Shown: positions 1 to 11,261, counted from the stretch's first letter. The stretch: DNA of 64,000 nt from Chloroflexota bacterium (GCA_013112575.1 JABFGG010000014.1:48081-112080); one strand, 5' to 3'. Program-made: numbers and translations. Notes: a model not told the origin generated them from the sequence alone.

Positions 1-2
1 TC

Positions 3-509
3 TTTATAACTAGCGCTTGTGGTGCTGGTGAAATGACTTCCCCAACCATCGAGAGCACTGAAACGGCCGCGCCAACCATCCAGAGTACGGAGGTTGAGGT
101 CGAGCCCCCTCTTGAGCTGCAGAGGGAAGAACCCCAACTCGGTGTGGGGCAAAACCCGCTGGTAGGAAGCTGGTACGAAGTTGCCCAGATCTCCTGCCAG
201 ACGACATCAGAACGCCGTGTGCCTAGCCCTATCGAGGAGCTGATTTTTTTCGAGGACAATCGCATCAATGTCACCTGGTTCCCATTTGAAGTATATATTG
301 ACTATGTAGGCACTTATGCCGTCGGTGAGGGCGGCACCCTCGAGATCTTCGCCGAAGAATTGAATTATCTACCTTCAGAACTGGACACCGTGGGCACTTA
401 TGAGATCGATGAAAATGGCCGTTTACTCTTGAAGGATATGTGGTTGGGCGTCCCCCCACTAGATGCTGTTCATCCGGTCAACTGCGGACACATCTTTGAG
501 AAGCGCTAA
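3..509 (+). CDS. Lipoprotein, 5' end outside the window
   Basis: The reading frame is open from the first bases of the window. It runs FITSACGAGEM before the Met the ORF track used, so the true start lies upstream. The residues TSAC followed by Gly look like the end of a lipoprotein signal peptide, although the -3 position is Thr rather than the usual Leu. The mature part has a short acidic, Thr/Glu-rich linker and then about 110 residues containing NPLVGSWYEVAQ, which resembles the first strand of a lipocalin-like beta barrel. That resemblance is weak. I do not recognise the family. It is probably anchored on the outer face of the cytoplasmic membrane. Confidence 0.7.
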   Translation, partial: FITSACGAGEMTSPTIESTETAAPTIQSTEVEVEPPLELQREEPQLGVGQNPLVGSWYEVAQISCQTTSERRVPSPIEELIFFEDNRINVTWFPFEVYIDYVGTYAVGEGGTLEIFAEELNYLPSELDTVGTYEIDENGRLLLKDMWLGVPPLDAVHPVNCGHIFEKR

Positions 510-968
510 CTAGAGAAATACACACACTACATGCACGCGGTCAATCTCAATCAGCACCTGCCCTCCTGCCTGCTCTTTGATCGCCACCCACATCCAAGTG
601 GCAAAATCCATAAAAGGCAAATTGGTCACAGAAGATTGCCTGCCACTGGCGCGTCCATCCCCCACTCCCGTAGTCCAGCCGTCCTCCTGAAACCACTCCG
701 CTACCTGGCGCGGCCTGTCGCCTGTACTGAAGACCACTTGAAAGGAAACCCGCACACAGGGTGGCAAGGGTTTGCTTGGGGCTGTAATGATGAAAGGGAA
801 GGTGTCCCGGGAAATGGAGAAGTCCTCTACCCGCTCAAAGTCGGCGTTGGGGTAAATGGAGAAGGGGTTGTTGGAATAGAAGAAAAGGGCACAGGCGAGA
901 ACTGCGGAGATGATAATACCGCTCCCGCCAACAAGTAGGATCCGGTGACGGGAGAAGAGTGTTTGCAT
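510..968 (-). CDS. Small membrane-anchored protein, paralogue of the next gene
   Basis: The ORF track starts at a TTG that overlaps the neighbouring gene. The ATG at codon 10 (MQTLFSRHRILLV) removes the overlap and gives about 152 residues. One N-terminal hydrophobic segment (roughly residues 10-32) is followed by an extracytoplasmic domain. That domain shares with the 974-1405 product a YPNA segment after the membrane helix, a V(A/I)EW....GW segment in the middle, and a Cys-Val/Phe-Phe ending. The two are probably tandem duplicates. No known domain is recognised. It is the last gene of a minus-strand unit that begins with the oxidoreductase at 3562. Confidence 0.6.
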   Translation of the reverse strand: MQTLFSRHRILLVGGSGIIISAVLACALFFYSNNPFSIYPNADFERVEDFSISRDTFPFIITAPSKPLPPCVRVSFQVVFSTGDRPRQVAEWFQEDGWTTGVGDGRASGRQSSVTNLPFMDFATWMWVAIKEQAGGQVLIEIDRVHVVCVFL

Positions 969-973
969 CAAAT

Positions 974-1405
974 TCACACGGGTGGAAAAAAGCAAACAGA
1001 AATATTGGTTCTGGCAGTAATTATCGTAGATTCGGTTGACGCAACACTGACATATTGCCCAGTAGAACCGTATACTTTGATGATCGAATTATCAAGATAG
1101 CGATATTCCCGAAAAATATATCTGAACCCAGCAATTATCTCGATCGGATATTCAATCCAACCATTACTAAGGTTCCATTCAATTACCTCCTCTGTAGAAG
1201 AATAAGATTCAAATGCTACGTGATTGGAATATCTAAAGCAATCTTTACGATTCTCGTCAGGGCGAACTTGAATAATTGGACGGTCAACAAACTTTGCATT
1301 GGGATAAGGAAACACAAAGAACAGATAAGAATGCAAAGCTAATGCAATCCCACACATAAGTGTCCCCAAAAGAATTATTGTGAATGCACACTTGCTACCC
1401 CTCAT
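974..1405 (-). CDS. Small membrane-anchored protein, paralogue of its neighbour
   Basis: The product has 143 residues with one N-terminal membrane segment (about 8-31) and a short soluble domain. It shares the FPYPNA, EVIEW..SNGW and C-terminal SVCFF features with the 510-968 product, in the same order, so the pair looks like an old duplication. The ATG directly abuts the stop of the upstream oxidoreductase gene (TAG then ATG), which implies co-transcription and translational coupling. Base composition is more AT-rich than the flanking oxidoreductase. Function unknown; an extracytoplasmic role is inferred only from the anchor. Confidence 0.6.
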   Translation of the reverse strand: MRGSKCAFTIILLGTLMCGIALALHSYLFFVFPYPNAKFVDRPIIQVRPDENRKDCFRYSNHVAFESYSSTEEVIEWNLSNGWIEYPIEIIAGFRYIFREYRYLDNSIIKVYGSTGQYVSVASTESTIITARTNISVCFFPPV

Positions 1406-3562
1406 CTAGTGAATGGGAACCTTTTCCCCCACCCGCAAAGCCTCCATCGCCGCAAAAGTAGCACGCGTTACACCCAACAAATCTTCATAAGCAATGGGTG
1501 GCGCCCCGCCCTCCGCGATGGCTTTGGCAAAAGCCTGCCACTCGGCGCGATGGCCTTTGTCCTGACGCAGGCGGCTTTGCTGCTTTCTGCTACGGCCGTT
1601 GCGGGTCGTCTCCAAGGCACGGAAATCATCCAATAAAGCTACACGCCCGCCTGCAAAGACCTCCACTCGTTCTTTTGCCACGGATTTGTCGCCATTCGCC
1701 AGATAACTCAGCGTACCCACCGAGCCGTCGGGGAACTCAAAGGTCAGCACCACATTATCCTGGCGGTAGCGGCCGCCATCAGATAGGGCCGTGGCGCTCA
1801 CAGATACAGGCGGCGCACCTGCCAGGTAGGTCAAGAAATCCACAAAATGGCAACCCTCACCGATGATGCGGCCCCCTCCCTGCTGTGGGTCATGCAGCCA
1901 ATGGTCAAGGGGTAAATAACCGGCATTGACGCGATAGTGCATGGCTAAAGGTTCTTTGGTCTGCGACAGGAACGCCTTTAACTTGATGGCTAATGGTGCA
2001 AAACGGCGGTTGAAGCCCACCATCAGCAATGGCGCGTCAGGCTTGTCCAGTTCAGCTTTGATCTCAGCCAGTTCATCTTCATTTAGCGCCAGCGGTTTTT
2101 CACAAAAGACGTTTTTGCCAGCCTGTAGAGCCTCTATGACCTGCTCGGCATGCAAGTTGTGGCGCGTCAGCACCGCGATTGTGTTGACCATTTCATCCGC
2201 AATGATCCCTTGCGCGTCGCTGGCCGCGTAAGTAAAGCCGTGTTTTTTGGCCGCATGCTGGGCGCTCAAGCCTGAAGCTGAAGCGATGCCCACCAATTCC
2301 ACACCTTTGACGCCCTTGAGCGCGGGCAGCAAAACCGCCTGGGCGAAATTGCCTGCCCCCAATACACCCAGCCACACATTCCCAGTACCTTTTCGTTTTT
2401 CGCTTTCCGTTTTTATCACACGCGCCGGACTTGTTTCACTTGCTTCCGGATACGTCAGCACCACGCCCAGGAAAGCCTCGCTGTTCTGTTTACCCGTTAT
2501 CAATTCATAAGCCTGAGGCGCATCTTCTATAGGAAAGCGATGGCTGATAAGGGGGGAAACATCCAGGTTCCCAGTCCCCAATAACTCCACGAAAGACTCG
2601 AGGTTGCGGCCTTCCGTCCAACGTACGTAGCCGATAGGGTAATCCCGGCCACTCTCTTCATATTCCGTGTCATAACGCCCCGGGCCGTAGGACCGCGAGA
2701 CCAGGAAGGTCAGTTCTTTCTCAAAATAACCGCGGCGCGGCAACTCCAGGCCCACTGCACCCACGGCCACAACTCGCGCCCGGTCACGCGCAAGGCTGGC
2801 GGCCAGTTCCACCGGGTCATTCGAGCTGGTATCAGCGCAGATCAACACCACGTCACAGCCCTGCCCCCCACTGAAAGTCTGGGCAGCTTCTTCGGCACCT
2901 TCTCGCAACACAGCCTCTGCACCCATTTGCTGCGCCAATTGCACGCGCTGGGGGTCGAGGTCCACGCCAAACACCTGGCAGCCCGCTGCTTTGGCGATAC
3001 CCACGGCCAACAAGCCCAGCAGACCCAGGCCGATCACGGCCACGCGTTCACCCAACTGCGGCTCGGCCAACCGGAATCCATGCAGAGAGATCGAGCCCAG
3101 GGTAGCAAAAGCACCCTGCTCAAAATCCACGTTGTCGGGCAGGGGAGCCAGCAGGTTCTTGGGCACAACGGCATACTCAGCGTGTACGGCATAATTGCCA
3201 CCGGCACAGGCCACGCGCTGCCCCACCTGAAAAGATACCATCTCTGCGCCCAATTCCACGATTGTTCCCGCGGAGGAGTAGCCTAAAGGCATAGGTTGGT
3301 CGAGGCGATTGAAGGCCGCTTCAACAGTGGTCAAGATACCTTCACGGCGGGCCTTATCCAGCACCTGGCGCACCAGGTCTGGGCGCGAGCGCGCTTTGCC
3401 CACGAGCGACTTTTCGGCGAACTCGACCACCATGCGCTCCGTGCCTGCCGAGACCAGCGAGGCTCCGGTGTGCACCAGGGCCATGCCCGGGCCGGGTTTA
3501 GGCACAGGCACTTCCACAACTTCAGTTTTGCCATCACGCAGATTCTGCAATACTTGCTTCAT
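1406..3562 (-). CDS. Two-domain oxidoreductase (MDR dehydrogenase + Gfo/Idh/MocA)
   Basis: Residues 1 to about 350 form a medium-chain dehydrogenase/reductase domain with the NAD(P)-binding signature VAVIGLGLLGLLAVGIAKAAG. Residues from about 395 onward form a Gfo/Idh/MocA oxidoreductase with a second Rossmann fold (LGVLGAGNFAQAVLLPAL) and the family motif EKPLALNEDEL. The usual zinc-binding GHE motif of alcohol dehydrogenases reads GYSSAG, and no structural-zinc Cys cluster is visible, so the first domain is probably not a classical zinc enzyme. Fusions of this type are usually encoded with surface-polysaccharide genes and are thought to act on nucleotide sugars or glycosides; that role is inferred here. 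Length is normal for the fusion family (about 710-720 residues). Confidence 0.9.
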   Translation of the reverse strand: MKQVLQNLRDGKTEVVEVPVPKPGPGMALVHTGASLVSAGTERMVVEFAEKSLVGKARSRPDLVRQVLDKARREGILTTVEAAFNRLDQPMPLGYSSAGTIVELGAEMVSFQVGQRVACAGGNYAVHAEYAVVPKNLLAPLPDNVDFEQGAFATLGSISLHGFRLAEPQLGERVAVIGLGLLGLLAVGIAKAAGCQVFGVDLDPQRVQLAQQMGAEAVLREGAEEAAQTFSGGQGCDVVLICADTSSNDPVELAASLARDRARVVAVGAVGLELPRRGYFEKELTFLVSRSYGPGRYDTEYEESGRDYPIGYVRWTEGRNLESFVELLGTGNLDVSPLISHRFPIEDAPQAYELITGKQNSEAFLGVVLTYPEASETSPARVIKTESEKRKGTGNVWLGVLGAGNFAQAVLLPALKGVKGVELVGIASASGLSAQHAAKKHGFTYAASDAQGIIADEMVNTIAVLTRHNLHAEQVIEALQAGKNVFCEKPLALNEDELAEIKAELDKPDAPLLMVGFNRRFAPLAIKLKAFLSQTKEPLAMHYRVNAGYLPLDHWLHDPQQGGGRIIGEGCHFVDFLTYLAGAPPVSVSATALSDGGRYRQDNVVLTFEFPDGSVGTLSYLANGDKSVAKERVEVFAGGRVALLDDFRALETTRNGRSRKQQSRLRQDKGHRAEWQAFAKAIAEGGAPPIAYEDLLGVTRATFAAMEALRVGEKVPIH

Positions 3563-3589
3563 AGTGGGCGGGATTCTACCGCAAACTGC

Positions 3590-3595
3590 TATAAT
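3590..3595 (+). promoter_or_regulatory. Possible -10 box upstream of the aminopeptidase gene
   Basis: TATAAT is a perfect -10 hexamer in the gap between the divergent genes at 3562 and 3714. No convincing -35 hexamer lies 16-18 bases upstream. If used, the transcript would have a leader of about 110 bases that includes the hairpin at 3636-3674. Confidence 0.35.
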
Positions 3596-3635
3596 GCCCT
3601 TCGGTACATTTCTAAATCACAAATAGCCCCAAGGG

Positions 3636-3674
3636 ACGAATGCCGCAAATCAAATATCGATTTGTAGCATTCGT
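3636..3674. repeat. Imperfect inverted repeat in the aminopeptidase leader
   Basis: The arms acgaatgc and gcattcgt pair perfectly, followed inward by a 2-base internal bulge and a second pairing of caaatc with gatttg, with a 7-base loop. The stem lies 40 bases upstream of the chosen start codon. It could be a dispersed palindrome or an mRNA leader structure. There is no T-run, so it is not an intrinsic terminator. Confidence 0.5.
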
Positions 3675-3713
3675 TCTTTCGCGCCATTGGTGATTCATTT
3701 CAAGGAGATCACC

Positions 3714-4817
3714 TTGTCCGACCCCCGTGTCCACAAATTTGCCCAGGTTCTGGTAGACCACTCAGCCCGTATTGTGCCGGGTGACCGTGTATATATCGAA
3801 GCCACCACCGAAGCCCTACCCCTGGTAGAAGCCCTCTACGAAACCATCCTGCAACGCGGAGGCCATCCTTACCCTCACCTACGTTTGCCCGAACAGGATG
3901 AGCTTTTCTTTAAATATGCCAATGACGACCAGTTGAAGCACAAACCCATCTTCCGCAGCCTGGCCTATGACGAATTCGAGTCACGTATTCGCATTCACTC
4001 ATTGGCCAACACCAACGCGCTCAACAACGTCGATGCCAACAAACAGTCCACCTGGGATGCGACCGAAGCTCACATCCTGGAAACACAGATGCGCCGCGGG
4101 GCAGCCAAGGAATTCAAATGGGTCACCACCCTCTACCCCACGCGTGCTTATGCCCAACTGGCCAATATGGGCCTCAAGGAATATGAAGATTTCGTGTTCC
4201 AGGCTGCCCATGCTCACGAAGAAGATCCCATTGCTTACTGGACCAAAGTTAAAGCAGAGCAGCAAAAGATCGTTGACTACATGGTGGGGCATGACAAAGT
4301 GGAGTTGCGCGGCCCCAACGTAGACCTGAGCCTGTCCATCAAAGGCCGCACTTTCGAAAATGCTTATGGCGAACACAATATGCCCGATGGTGAGATCTAT
4401 ACCGGTCCGGTGGAAGATTCACTGAATGGATGGGTGCGCTACACTTATCCGTCTATCAGTGGCGGGCGCGTGGTAGAAGACATCGAGTTGAAATTCGAAG
4501 AGGGCCGCGTGGTCGAAGCCAGTGCCTCCAAGAACGAAGATTATCTGATGAAGCAATTGGACATCGATGAAGGGGCGCGTTACGTGGGCGAATTTGCTAT
4601 CGGCACCAACTTTGAGGTGCAGCAATTCACCGGCAACATCCTTTTCGATGAGAAGATCGGCGGCTCTTTCCACATGGCCCTCGGGGCCGGCTACCCCGAA
4701 ACCGGCAGCAAGAACAAAAGCGTCATCCATTGGGACATGATCTGCGATATGCGTGAAGATGCCGAGATCGTGGTCGACGGCGAAGTTGTGTATAAGGATG
4801 GGGCCTTCACGATTTAG
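3714..4817 (+). CDS. M29-family aminopeptidase
   Basis: The product belongs to the thermophilic metallo-aminopeptidase family M29 (AmpS / aminopeptidase II type), cytosolic enzymes that remove N-terminal residues using two divalent metals. Typical features are the N-terminal VLVDHSARIVPGDRVYIEA region, the central EHNMPDGEIYTGPVEDS segment, and the C-terminal GGSFHMALGAGYPETG and HWDMICD segments that carry metal ligands. The ORF track starts at a TTG at 3687, but AAGGAG lies six bases before a TTG at 3714. That start gives SDPRVHKFAQ, as in family members, and 367 residues, slightly shorter than the roughly 400 usual. A bidirectional terminator follows. Confidence 0.9.
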   Translation: MSDPRVHKFAQVLVDHSARIVPGDRVYIEATTEALPLVEALYETILQRGGHPYPHLRLPEQDELFFKYANDDQLKHKPIFRSLAYDEFESRIRIHSLANTNALNNVDANKQSTWDATEAHILETQMRRGAAKEFKWVTTLYPTRAYAQLANMGLKEYEDFVFQAAHAHEEDPIAYWTKVKAEQQKIVDYMVGHDKVELRGPNVDLSLSIKGRTFENAYGEHNMPDGEIYTGPVEDSLNGWVRYTYPSISGGRVVEDIELKFEEGRVVEASASKNEDYLMKQLDIDEGARYVGEFAIGTNFEVQQFTGNILFDEKIGGSFHMALGAGYPETGSKNKSVIHWDMICDMREDAEIVVDGEVVYKDGAFTI

Positions 4818-4834
4818 GAAGTTGTTCTATAGTT

Positions 4835-4864
4835 AAAAAAGACGGCCAAATGGCCGTCTTTTTG
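4835..4864. terminator. Bidirectional intrinsic terminator
   Basis: GACGGCC and GGCCGTC form a 7-bp GC-rich stem around a 4-base loop. An A-tract lies on the left and a T-tract on the right, so both strands end in U-runs. It separates the convergent aminopeptidase and DUF2179 genes. Confidence 0.9.
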
Positions 4865-4883
4865 TTTGTTAGTTGTTAGGAAG

Positions 4884-5408
4884 TTAGCGCCAGAAACCAC
4901 GCCGCACTGGGCGCATATCTTCTGCTGTTACCATGGCCTCTTCGTCGATCTCTTGCACGATCTTCATGACCTTCTTGATCTGCTTGCGCCGCACGCTGGC
5001 GTTTAACAAGGACACCGCCCCATCACGACCTTGTGCAGGGATCTCGGTAACCGCGTAACCTTCTTCACGCAAATGCTCCACGAGTGCCTTGCCGCGCCGC
5101 GGGCTGATGATGCGCATGTTGATGTGTCCAATGGCTAAGCGTTCTTCGATCCACATACCCACCACGTTCCCCGTGGCGTAGCCGCCTGCATAAGCCATCA
5201 GGTTAAGGATATTGGTCAGGTCCTGCACGACTGCCGTAAGTACGTAAATAAAGACCAGAGTTTGCAAAAAACCCAGGAACCAGGTGATGACCTTACGATT
5301 GCGGATGACCATGTTGACACGTACGGTATCCAAGGCCATATTGGCCACACGCAGGCCAAAGATCAGCCCGGCAGATAACCAGGCATCAGGGGATAAAAAG
5401 ATTTCCAT
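4884..5408 (-). CDS. UPF0316 membrane protein (DUF5698 + DUF2179)
   Basis: The first 90 residues hold about three hydrophobic helices (WLSAGLIFGLRVANMALDTV, then TWFLGFLQTLVFIYVLTAVV) and match the DUF5698 part of UPF0316 proteins. The C-terminal 80 residues form a soluble DUF2179 domain (HINMRIISPRRGKALVEHL), a ligand-binding-like fold also found in YitT-type proteins. Biochemical function is unknown. The gene starts two bases after the phosphorylase stop, so the two are probably co-transcribed, but the context does not explain the role. Confidence 0.85.
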   Translation of the reverse strand: MEIFLSPDAWLSAGLIFGLRVANMALDTVRVNMVIRNRKVITWFLGFLQTLVFIYVLTAVVQDLTNILNLMAYAGGYATGNVVGMWIEERLAIGHINMRIISPRRGKALVEHLREEGYAVTEIPAQGRDGAVSLLNASVRRKQIKKVMKIVQEIDEEAMVTAEDMRPVRRGFWR

Positions 5409-5410
5409 GT

Positions 5411-7585
5411 TTATTCGGTTGCTGCTTCCAGCTCACCCTTGCCCTCAATCACGGGCACGTACAGTTCTTCGGTATATTCCTTGATCATGCGCGTCATGCT
5501 GAAACGCGGCGCCAGCGTACGGATGCACTCTTTCATTTTGGCGATCCATTCGCGGGGGATGTTATCCCCGCTGCGCCCTTCATAGTAGAGGGGGATGATC
5601 TCATTTTCCAGGATGTCGTAGAGGCTGTTGGCGTCGGCCTGATCCTGCACGTTGGGGTCGTTATGCTCTTCATCTTCACCAATAGCCCAGCCGTTGTTGC
5701 CGTTATAGCCTTCGCGCCACCAACCATCCAAGATTGAGAAATTGAGCACACCGTTGAGGGCCGCTTTTTCACCGGAGGTCCCGGAGGCTTCGTTGGGCTT
5801 TCGTGGCGTATTCAACCACACGTCCACACCCTGCGTTAGATAACGCCCAAGGTTCATATCGTAGTCTTCAAGGAAGACCAGCCGCCCACCATTCTCCGCA
5901 GCTTTTACCTTGCGATAGACTTCCTGAATGAGTTGTTTACCCGGCTCGTCTGCCGGATGGGCCTTGCCTGCAAACACGATCTGTACCGGACGGTTAGGTT
6001 CATTTAATATTTTGAGCAGGCGGTCCAGGTCACTCAAGACCAGCCCAGCGCGTTTATAAGTCGCAAAACGGCGCGCAAAACCGATCGTTAATGTGTAAGG
6101 GTCAAGCAGAGTGCCCGCGGCCACCACCTGCACCGGATGCACACCATCGTCCGTCCATTGCTGGCGAGCACGGTCACGCATATAGAAAGTCAGTTTGCGT
6201 TTAAGGTGCTCGTGTACCGACCACAGCTTTTCGTCAGGGATTTCGTCAACCTTTTCCCACACAGCCGGGTCGTCGACATGTTTCCACCAACCTTCACCAA
6301 AATATTCATCATAGAGGTGGCGATAGCGGCGTGCCAGCCAGGTTCCGGTGTGCACGCCATTGGTGATATGCGTGATGGGTACTTCGTCGAGTTTGCGCTC
6401 CGGCCACAGGAAATGCCACATCTCGCGGGCGACACGCCCGTGCAATTCGGAGACACCGTTGCGTTGTTCGGCCATACGCAGGGCCAGCACCGACAGACTG
6501 AAGGTCTCACCCCAATCCTGTTCGCGGCGGGCCAGGTCCATGAAACCTTCACGGTCCAGGCTGAGTTGCGGCCACAGGTTGGAAAAATATTTATCCATCA
6601 GCCAGGTGGGGAATTCTTCATTACCTGCTGGCACGGGTGTGTGTGTAGTGAACACATTGCTAGACTTGATCTGCTCAACAGCCTCATCAAATGCCATGCC
6701 CTCGCTCACTAGTTCGCGCGCTCGCTCCAGAGCCATAAATGCCGAGTGGCCTTCATTCATGTGCCACACGCTAGGATCATAGCCCAACAGACGCAAAGCC
6801 CGCACGCCACCCACGCCCAGGATCAACTCCTGTGAGATACGCAAGTCGAGGTCGCTGCTGTACAACCGGGCCGTCAGTTTTCTATCCGTATCAGAATTGC
6901 CTTCAACGTCACTGTCCAGCAAATACAAGGGCACACGCCCTACACGGATTTCCCACAGGCGCGCCAACACTGTGCGCCCTGGCAGTTCTACCGAGATCGT
7001 CAGCGGTTTGTCTTCATCATCCAGCAAGGGCATCACTGGCAGGTCTTCAAACTTGAGATGCACTTCATGCGATTCCTGCCAGCCATCCTCGGTAATGTGC
7101 TGCGAGAAATAGCCTTCTGTGTACAGGAAACCTATCCCCACGAATGGCAAGCCCAGGTCGCTGGCCTCTTTTACATGGTCGCCTGACAACACGCCCAAGC
7201 CACCAGAGTAGATCGGCAAGGTTTCGTGCAAGCCAAACTCAGTGGAGAAATAGGCGATGTTCTTCTCAGTCAAATTCGGGTATGTGTCCTTAAACCAGGT
7301 ATCCTGTGCTGCCATATATTCATCAAAATCCGCCATCAGCTTTTTATAGAAATCCAGCATGTAGCGGTCCTGGCTGGCGCGGTTCAGGTCAGCACGCCCC
7401 ACACTGCGCAAGAACTGTACGGGGTTGTGATAGGTCTCTTCCCATAAGTGCCCGTTGATCATCCGGAAGTAAGATTGGGCATCTTTCTCCCAGGTCCACC
7501 ACAGGTTATAAGCCAGTTCCCCCAAACGTTCGATTGGTTTGGGCAATTCAAAGTTATTGGGCATGACACCCCGAAAAACGTTCAT
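5411..7585 (-). CDS. glgP: Alpha-glucan (glycogen/maltodextrin) phosphorylase
   Basis: The enzyme releases glucose-1-phosphate from alpha-1,4-glucans (family GT35, the shorter type that carries an N-terminal DUF3417 region). Residues 1-100 match DUF3417 (ERLGELAYNLWWTWEKDAQ). The middle carries YFSTEFGLHETLPIYSGGLG and WHMNEGHSAF, and the C-terminal PLP-binding segment reads EASGTSGEKAALNG, whose Lys would hold pyridoxal phosphate. At 724 residues it is shorter than the animal/E. coli type (about 800). A second ATG lies seven codons downstream after GGGGTGTC, so the start is not certain. It implies glycogen or maltodextrin turnover. Confidence 0.92.
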   Translation of the reverse strand: MNVFRGVMPNNFELPKPIERLGELAYNLWWTWEKDAQSYFRMINGHLWEETYHNPVQFLRSVGRADLNRASQDRYMLDFYKKLMADFDEYMAAQDTWFKDTYPNLTEKNIAYFSTEFGLHETLPIYSGGLGVLSGDHVKEASDLGLPFVGIGFLYTEGYFSQHITEDGWQESHEVHLKFEDLPVMPLLDDEDKPLTISVELPGRTVLARLWEIRVGRVPLYLLDSDVEGNSDTDRKLTARLYSSDLDLRISQELILGVGGVRALRLLGYDPSVWHMNEGHSAFMALERARELVSEGMAFDEAVEQIKSSNVFTTHTPVPAGNEEFPTWLMDKYFSNLWPQLSLDREGFMDLARREQDWGETFSLSVLALRMAEQRNGVSELHGRVAREMWHFLWPERKLDEVPITHITNGVHTGTWLARRYRHLYDEYFGEGWWKHVDDPAVWEKVDEIPDEKLWSVHEHLKRKLTFYMRDRARQQWTDDGVHPVQVVAAGTLLDPYTLTIGFARRFATYKRAGLVLSDLDRLLKILNEPNRPVQIVFAGKAHPADEPGKQLIQEVYRKVKAAENGGRLVFLEDYDMNLGRYLTQGVDVWLNTPRKPNEASGTSGEKAALNGVLNFSILDGWWREGYNGNNGWAIGEDEEHNDPNVQDQADANSLYDILENEIIPLYYEGRSGDNIPREWIAKMKECIRTLAPRFSMTRMIKEYTEELYVPVIEGKGELEAATE

Positions 7586-7751
7586 CTAAGTATGAACCTC
7601 ATTACATTACATTTTAAGAAGTAATTTGCACAGAAGCGGAATCTTACCATGCGCCCGTACCTGCAATGCAAAGCCTTTATTAAAATTTTCAGCTAATGGA
7701 TTTGTAAACTGGAGTATTCCAACACAAAAAGGCATTGTAGAACAAGGGTGT

Positions 7752-7757
7752 TATAAT
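7752..7757 (+). promoter_or_regulatory. Probable -10 box for dnaG
   Basis: A perfect TATAAT lies about 37 bases upstream of the dnaG ATG, in the 209-bp divergent gap with glgP. No good -35 hexamer is found at standard spacing. The start point would give a short leader of about 30 bases. Confidence 0.45.
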
Positions 7758-7794
7758 CGTCTGGTCAAGTCATAATTCTGTATTTCCCGAAAAC

Positions 7795-9726
7795 ATGAAA
7801 GCGACTGAAGAGATCAAAGCCCGTTTGGACATCGTAGAGCTAGTCTCTGACGCTGTCCAACTGCGCAAGTCCGGTAAGAATTACACCGGCTTTTGTCCCT
7901 TCCACCAGAACACGCGCACCCCCTCTTTTGTGGTCTGGCCGGAGACAGGCACATGGCGCTGCTTCGGGCAGTGCAATGAGGGCGGCGATATCTTCAAGTA
8001 CGTCATGAAAAAGGAAGGGTGGGATTTCCCCGAAACCCTACGTCACCTGGCCGACCGTGCCGGAGTGGAACTGCGCAAACCCACGCCCCAAGAAGAAGCC
8101 CAGCAAGAAGAACACGAACGCCTGCGCAGGTTATTGGACGACGCTGTCGTTTTTTACCGCCAGCAGTTAAGTTCTGAACAAGGCCAATACGCCCATAATT
8201 ACCTGAAAGAACGCGGCCTCAGTGAGGCTACCCTGGCAATCTTCGACCTTGGATACGCCCCGGATAGTTGGGATGCGGGCATGAATTATTTCCTTGAAAA
8301 AGGTTACTCCGTGGAGGAGATGCTCGAAGCAGGCATGATCATCGAGAACGATAAGGGCCGTCGATACGACCGCTTCCGCCACCGTGTCATGTTCCCCATC
8401 CGCGACGAACGTGGTCGCATGACCGGCTTCGGGGCCCGCGCCCTCAAAGCCGACGAACCCGCCAAATATCTCAACTCCCCACAAACACCCCTATTCGATA
8501 AGAGCAGTGTGCTCTACGGCCTGAACTTGGCGCGCAAAGAGATTCGCGCTAAAGATGAAGTTGTCATTGTCGAAGGTTACATGGATGTTATCGGCCTGCA
8601 CCAGGCCGATTTCCGCAACGTTGTCGCCCAGATGGGCACCGCCCTGACCGAGCCGCAACTGCGCAAGCTCAAGCGCCTCACCCGCCGCATGGTGCTGGCC
8701 CTGGACTCCGACGCGGCCGGTATGAATGCCACCCTGCGCGGCCTGCAGGTAGCCCGTGAAACCCTCGACCGCGAAAGCGAAATGCGTTATGACCCGCGTG
8801 GCCTATTGCGCAACGAAGCCCGTCTCAAGGCCGACATCCGCGTGACCAGCCTCCCGGAAGGCACCGACCCAGACGAGATAGTCAAGGACAGCCCGGAAGC
8901 CTGGGCCGAGATCGTGGCTGCCTCCAAACCAGTCGTCGTGCATGTCATGGAAACCCTGGCGGAAGGCCGCGACCTGGAAGACCCCAAGGTCAAAACGGAG
9001 ATCGCTGAACAGGTGCTGCCCCTCATCAGCGACCTACCTAATCCTATCGAGCGCGACACTTTTATCCAACAACTGGCGCGTTTGCTCAAGCTCGATGAAC
9101 GCACCCTGATCGCTTCCCGCCCACGCCCGTCTCGCAGGGGCCAGCAAAGAAAGCGTCGTTATTCAACCCCACCACCACCTGAGCCGCAGGAGATTCCCCA
9201 GCAGGTAGAGAGTAAGGTTAAAAGCAGCACACACATCCTGGAAGAACACTGCCTTGGCATCGTCATGCGTCACCCTGAACTGCTTTACCGTGTGGACCGC
9301 ATCTTGCAGGAAGCAGGCTTAGAGCGGCTCTCCTCACGTGATTTCCAGCACACTGACCACCAGGAGATGTTCCGTGTGGCGCTGGAAGCCATCGACCAGG
9401 ATTACCTGGAGCCGCTCAATTTCGCTCTCGAAAATCTACCCCTCCCATTAGGCGAAACCGTCGACGAGATATTAGTGCAAACCGAAGAACTGGACCCCAA
9501 TGAGGAACGTGTGCTGGAAGACCTCTTACGCACCATCCTGCATATGCGCAAAACCAGTCTGCGTCAGAACAATGACCAATTACGGTTCTTGCAGGCAGAG
9601 GCCCAGGAAGGCGGCGACTTGAAAGCCAGCCAATACCAGCAAACCATGGTCAGCAACATCAATACGCTGCAACAGTTGGACCGCGCCATGGGTAAATTTA
9701 CCGAACGCAGCGCCATCTCTGGATAG
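7795..9726 (+). CDS. dnaG: DNA primase
   Basis: This is the bacterial replicative primase, which makes RNA primers for lagging-strand synthesis. The N-terminal CHC2 zinc finger is complete (CPFHQN, then RCFGQC). The catalytic core and Toprim domain follow, with [15 protein letters not shown] supplying the Glu and [12 protein letters not shown] the DxD-type acidic residues. The C-terminal about 190 residues after a basic, Pro-rich linker ([18 protein letters not shown]) are the likely helicase-binding domain. At 643 residues the length is normal. No Shine-Dalgarno sequence is obvious. It lies eight bases ahead of rpoD, the dnaG-rpoD arrangement known from many bacterial macromolecular-synthesis operons. 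Confidence 0.97.
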   Translation: MKATEEIKARLDIVELVSDAVQLRKSGKNYTGFCPFHQNTRTPSFVVWPETGTWRCFGQCNEGGDIFKYVMKKEGWDFPETLRHLADRAGVELRKPTPQEEAQQEEHERLRRLLDDAVVFYRQQLSSEQGQYAHNYLKERGLSEATLAIFDLGYAPDSWDAGMNYFLEKGYSVEEMLEAGMIIENDKGRRYDRFRHRVMFPIRDERGRMTGFGARALKADEPAKYLNSPQTPLFDKSSVLYGLNLARKEIRAKDEVVIVEGYMDVIGLHQADFRNVVAQMGTALTEPQLRKLKRLTRRMVLALDSDAAGMNATLRGLQVARETLDRESEMRYDPRGLLRNEARLKADIRVTSLPEGTDPDEIVKDSPEAWAEIVAASKPVVVHVMETLAEGRDLEDPKVKTEIAEQVLPLISDLPNPIERDTFIQQLARLLKLDERTLIASRPRPSRRGQQRKRRYSTPPPPEPQEIPQQVESKVKSSTHILEEHCLGIVMRHPELLYRVDRILQEAGLERLSSRDFQHTDHQEMFRVALEAIDQDYLEPLNFALENLPLPLGETVDEILVQTEELDPNEERVLEDLLRTILHMRKTSLRQNNDQLRFLQAEAQEGGDLKASQYQQTMVSNINTLQQLDRAMGKFTERSAISG

Positions 9727-9734
9727 AGTGCCTT

Positions 9735-11261
<1,527 letters not shown>

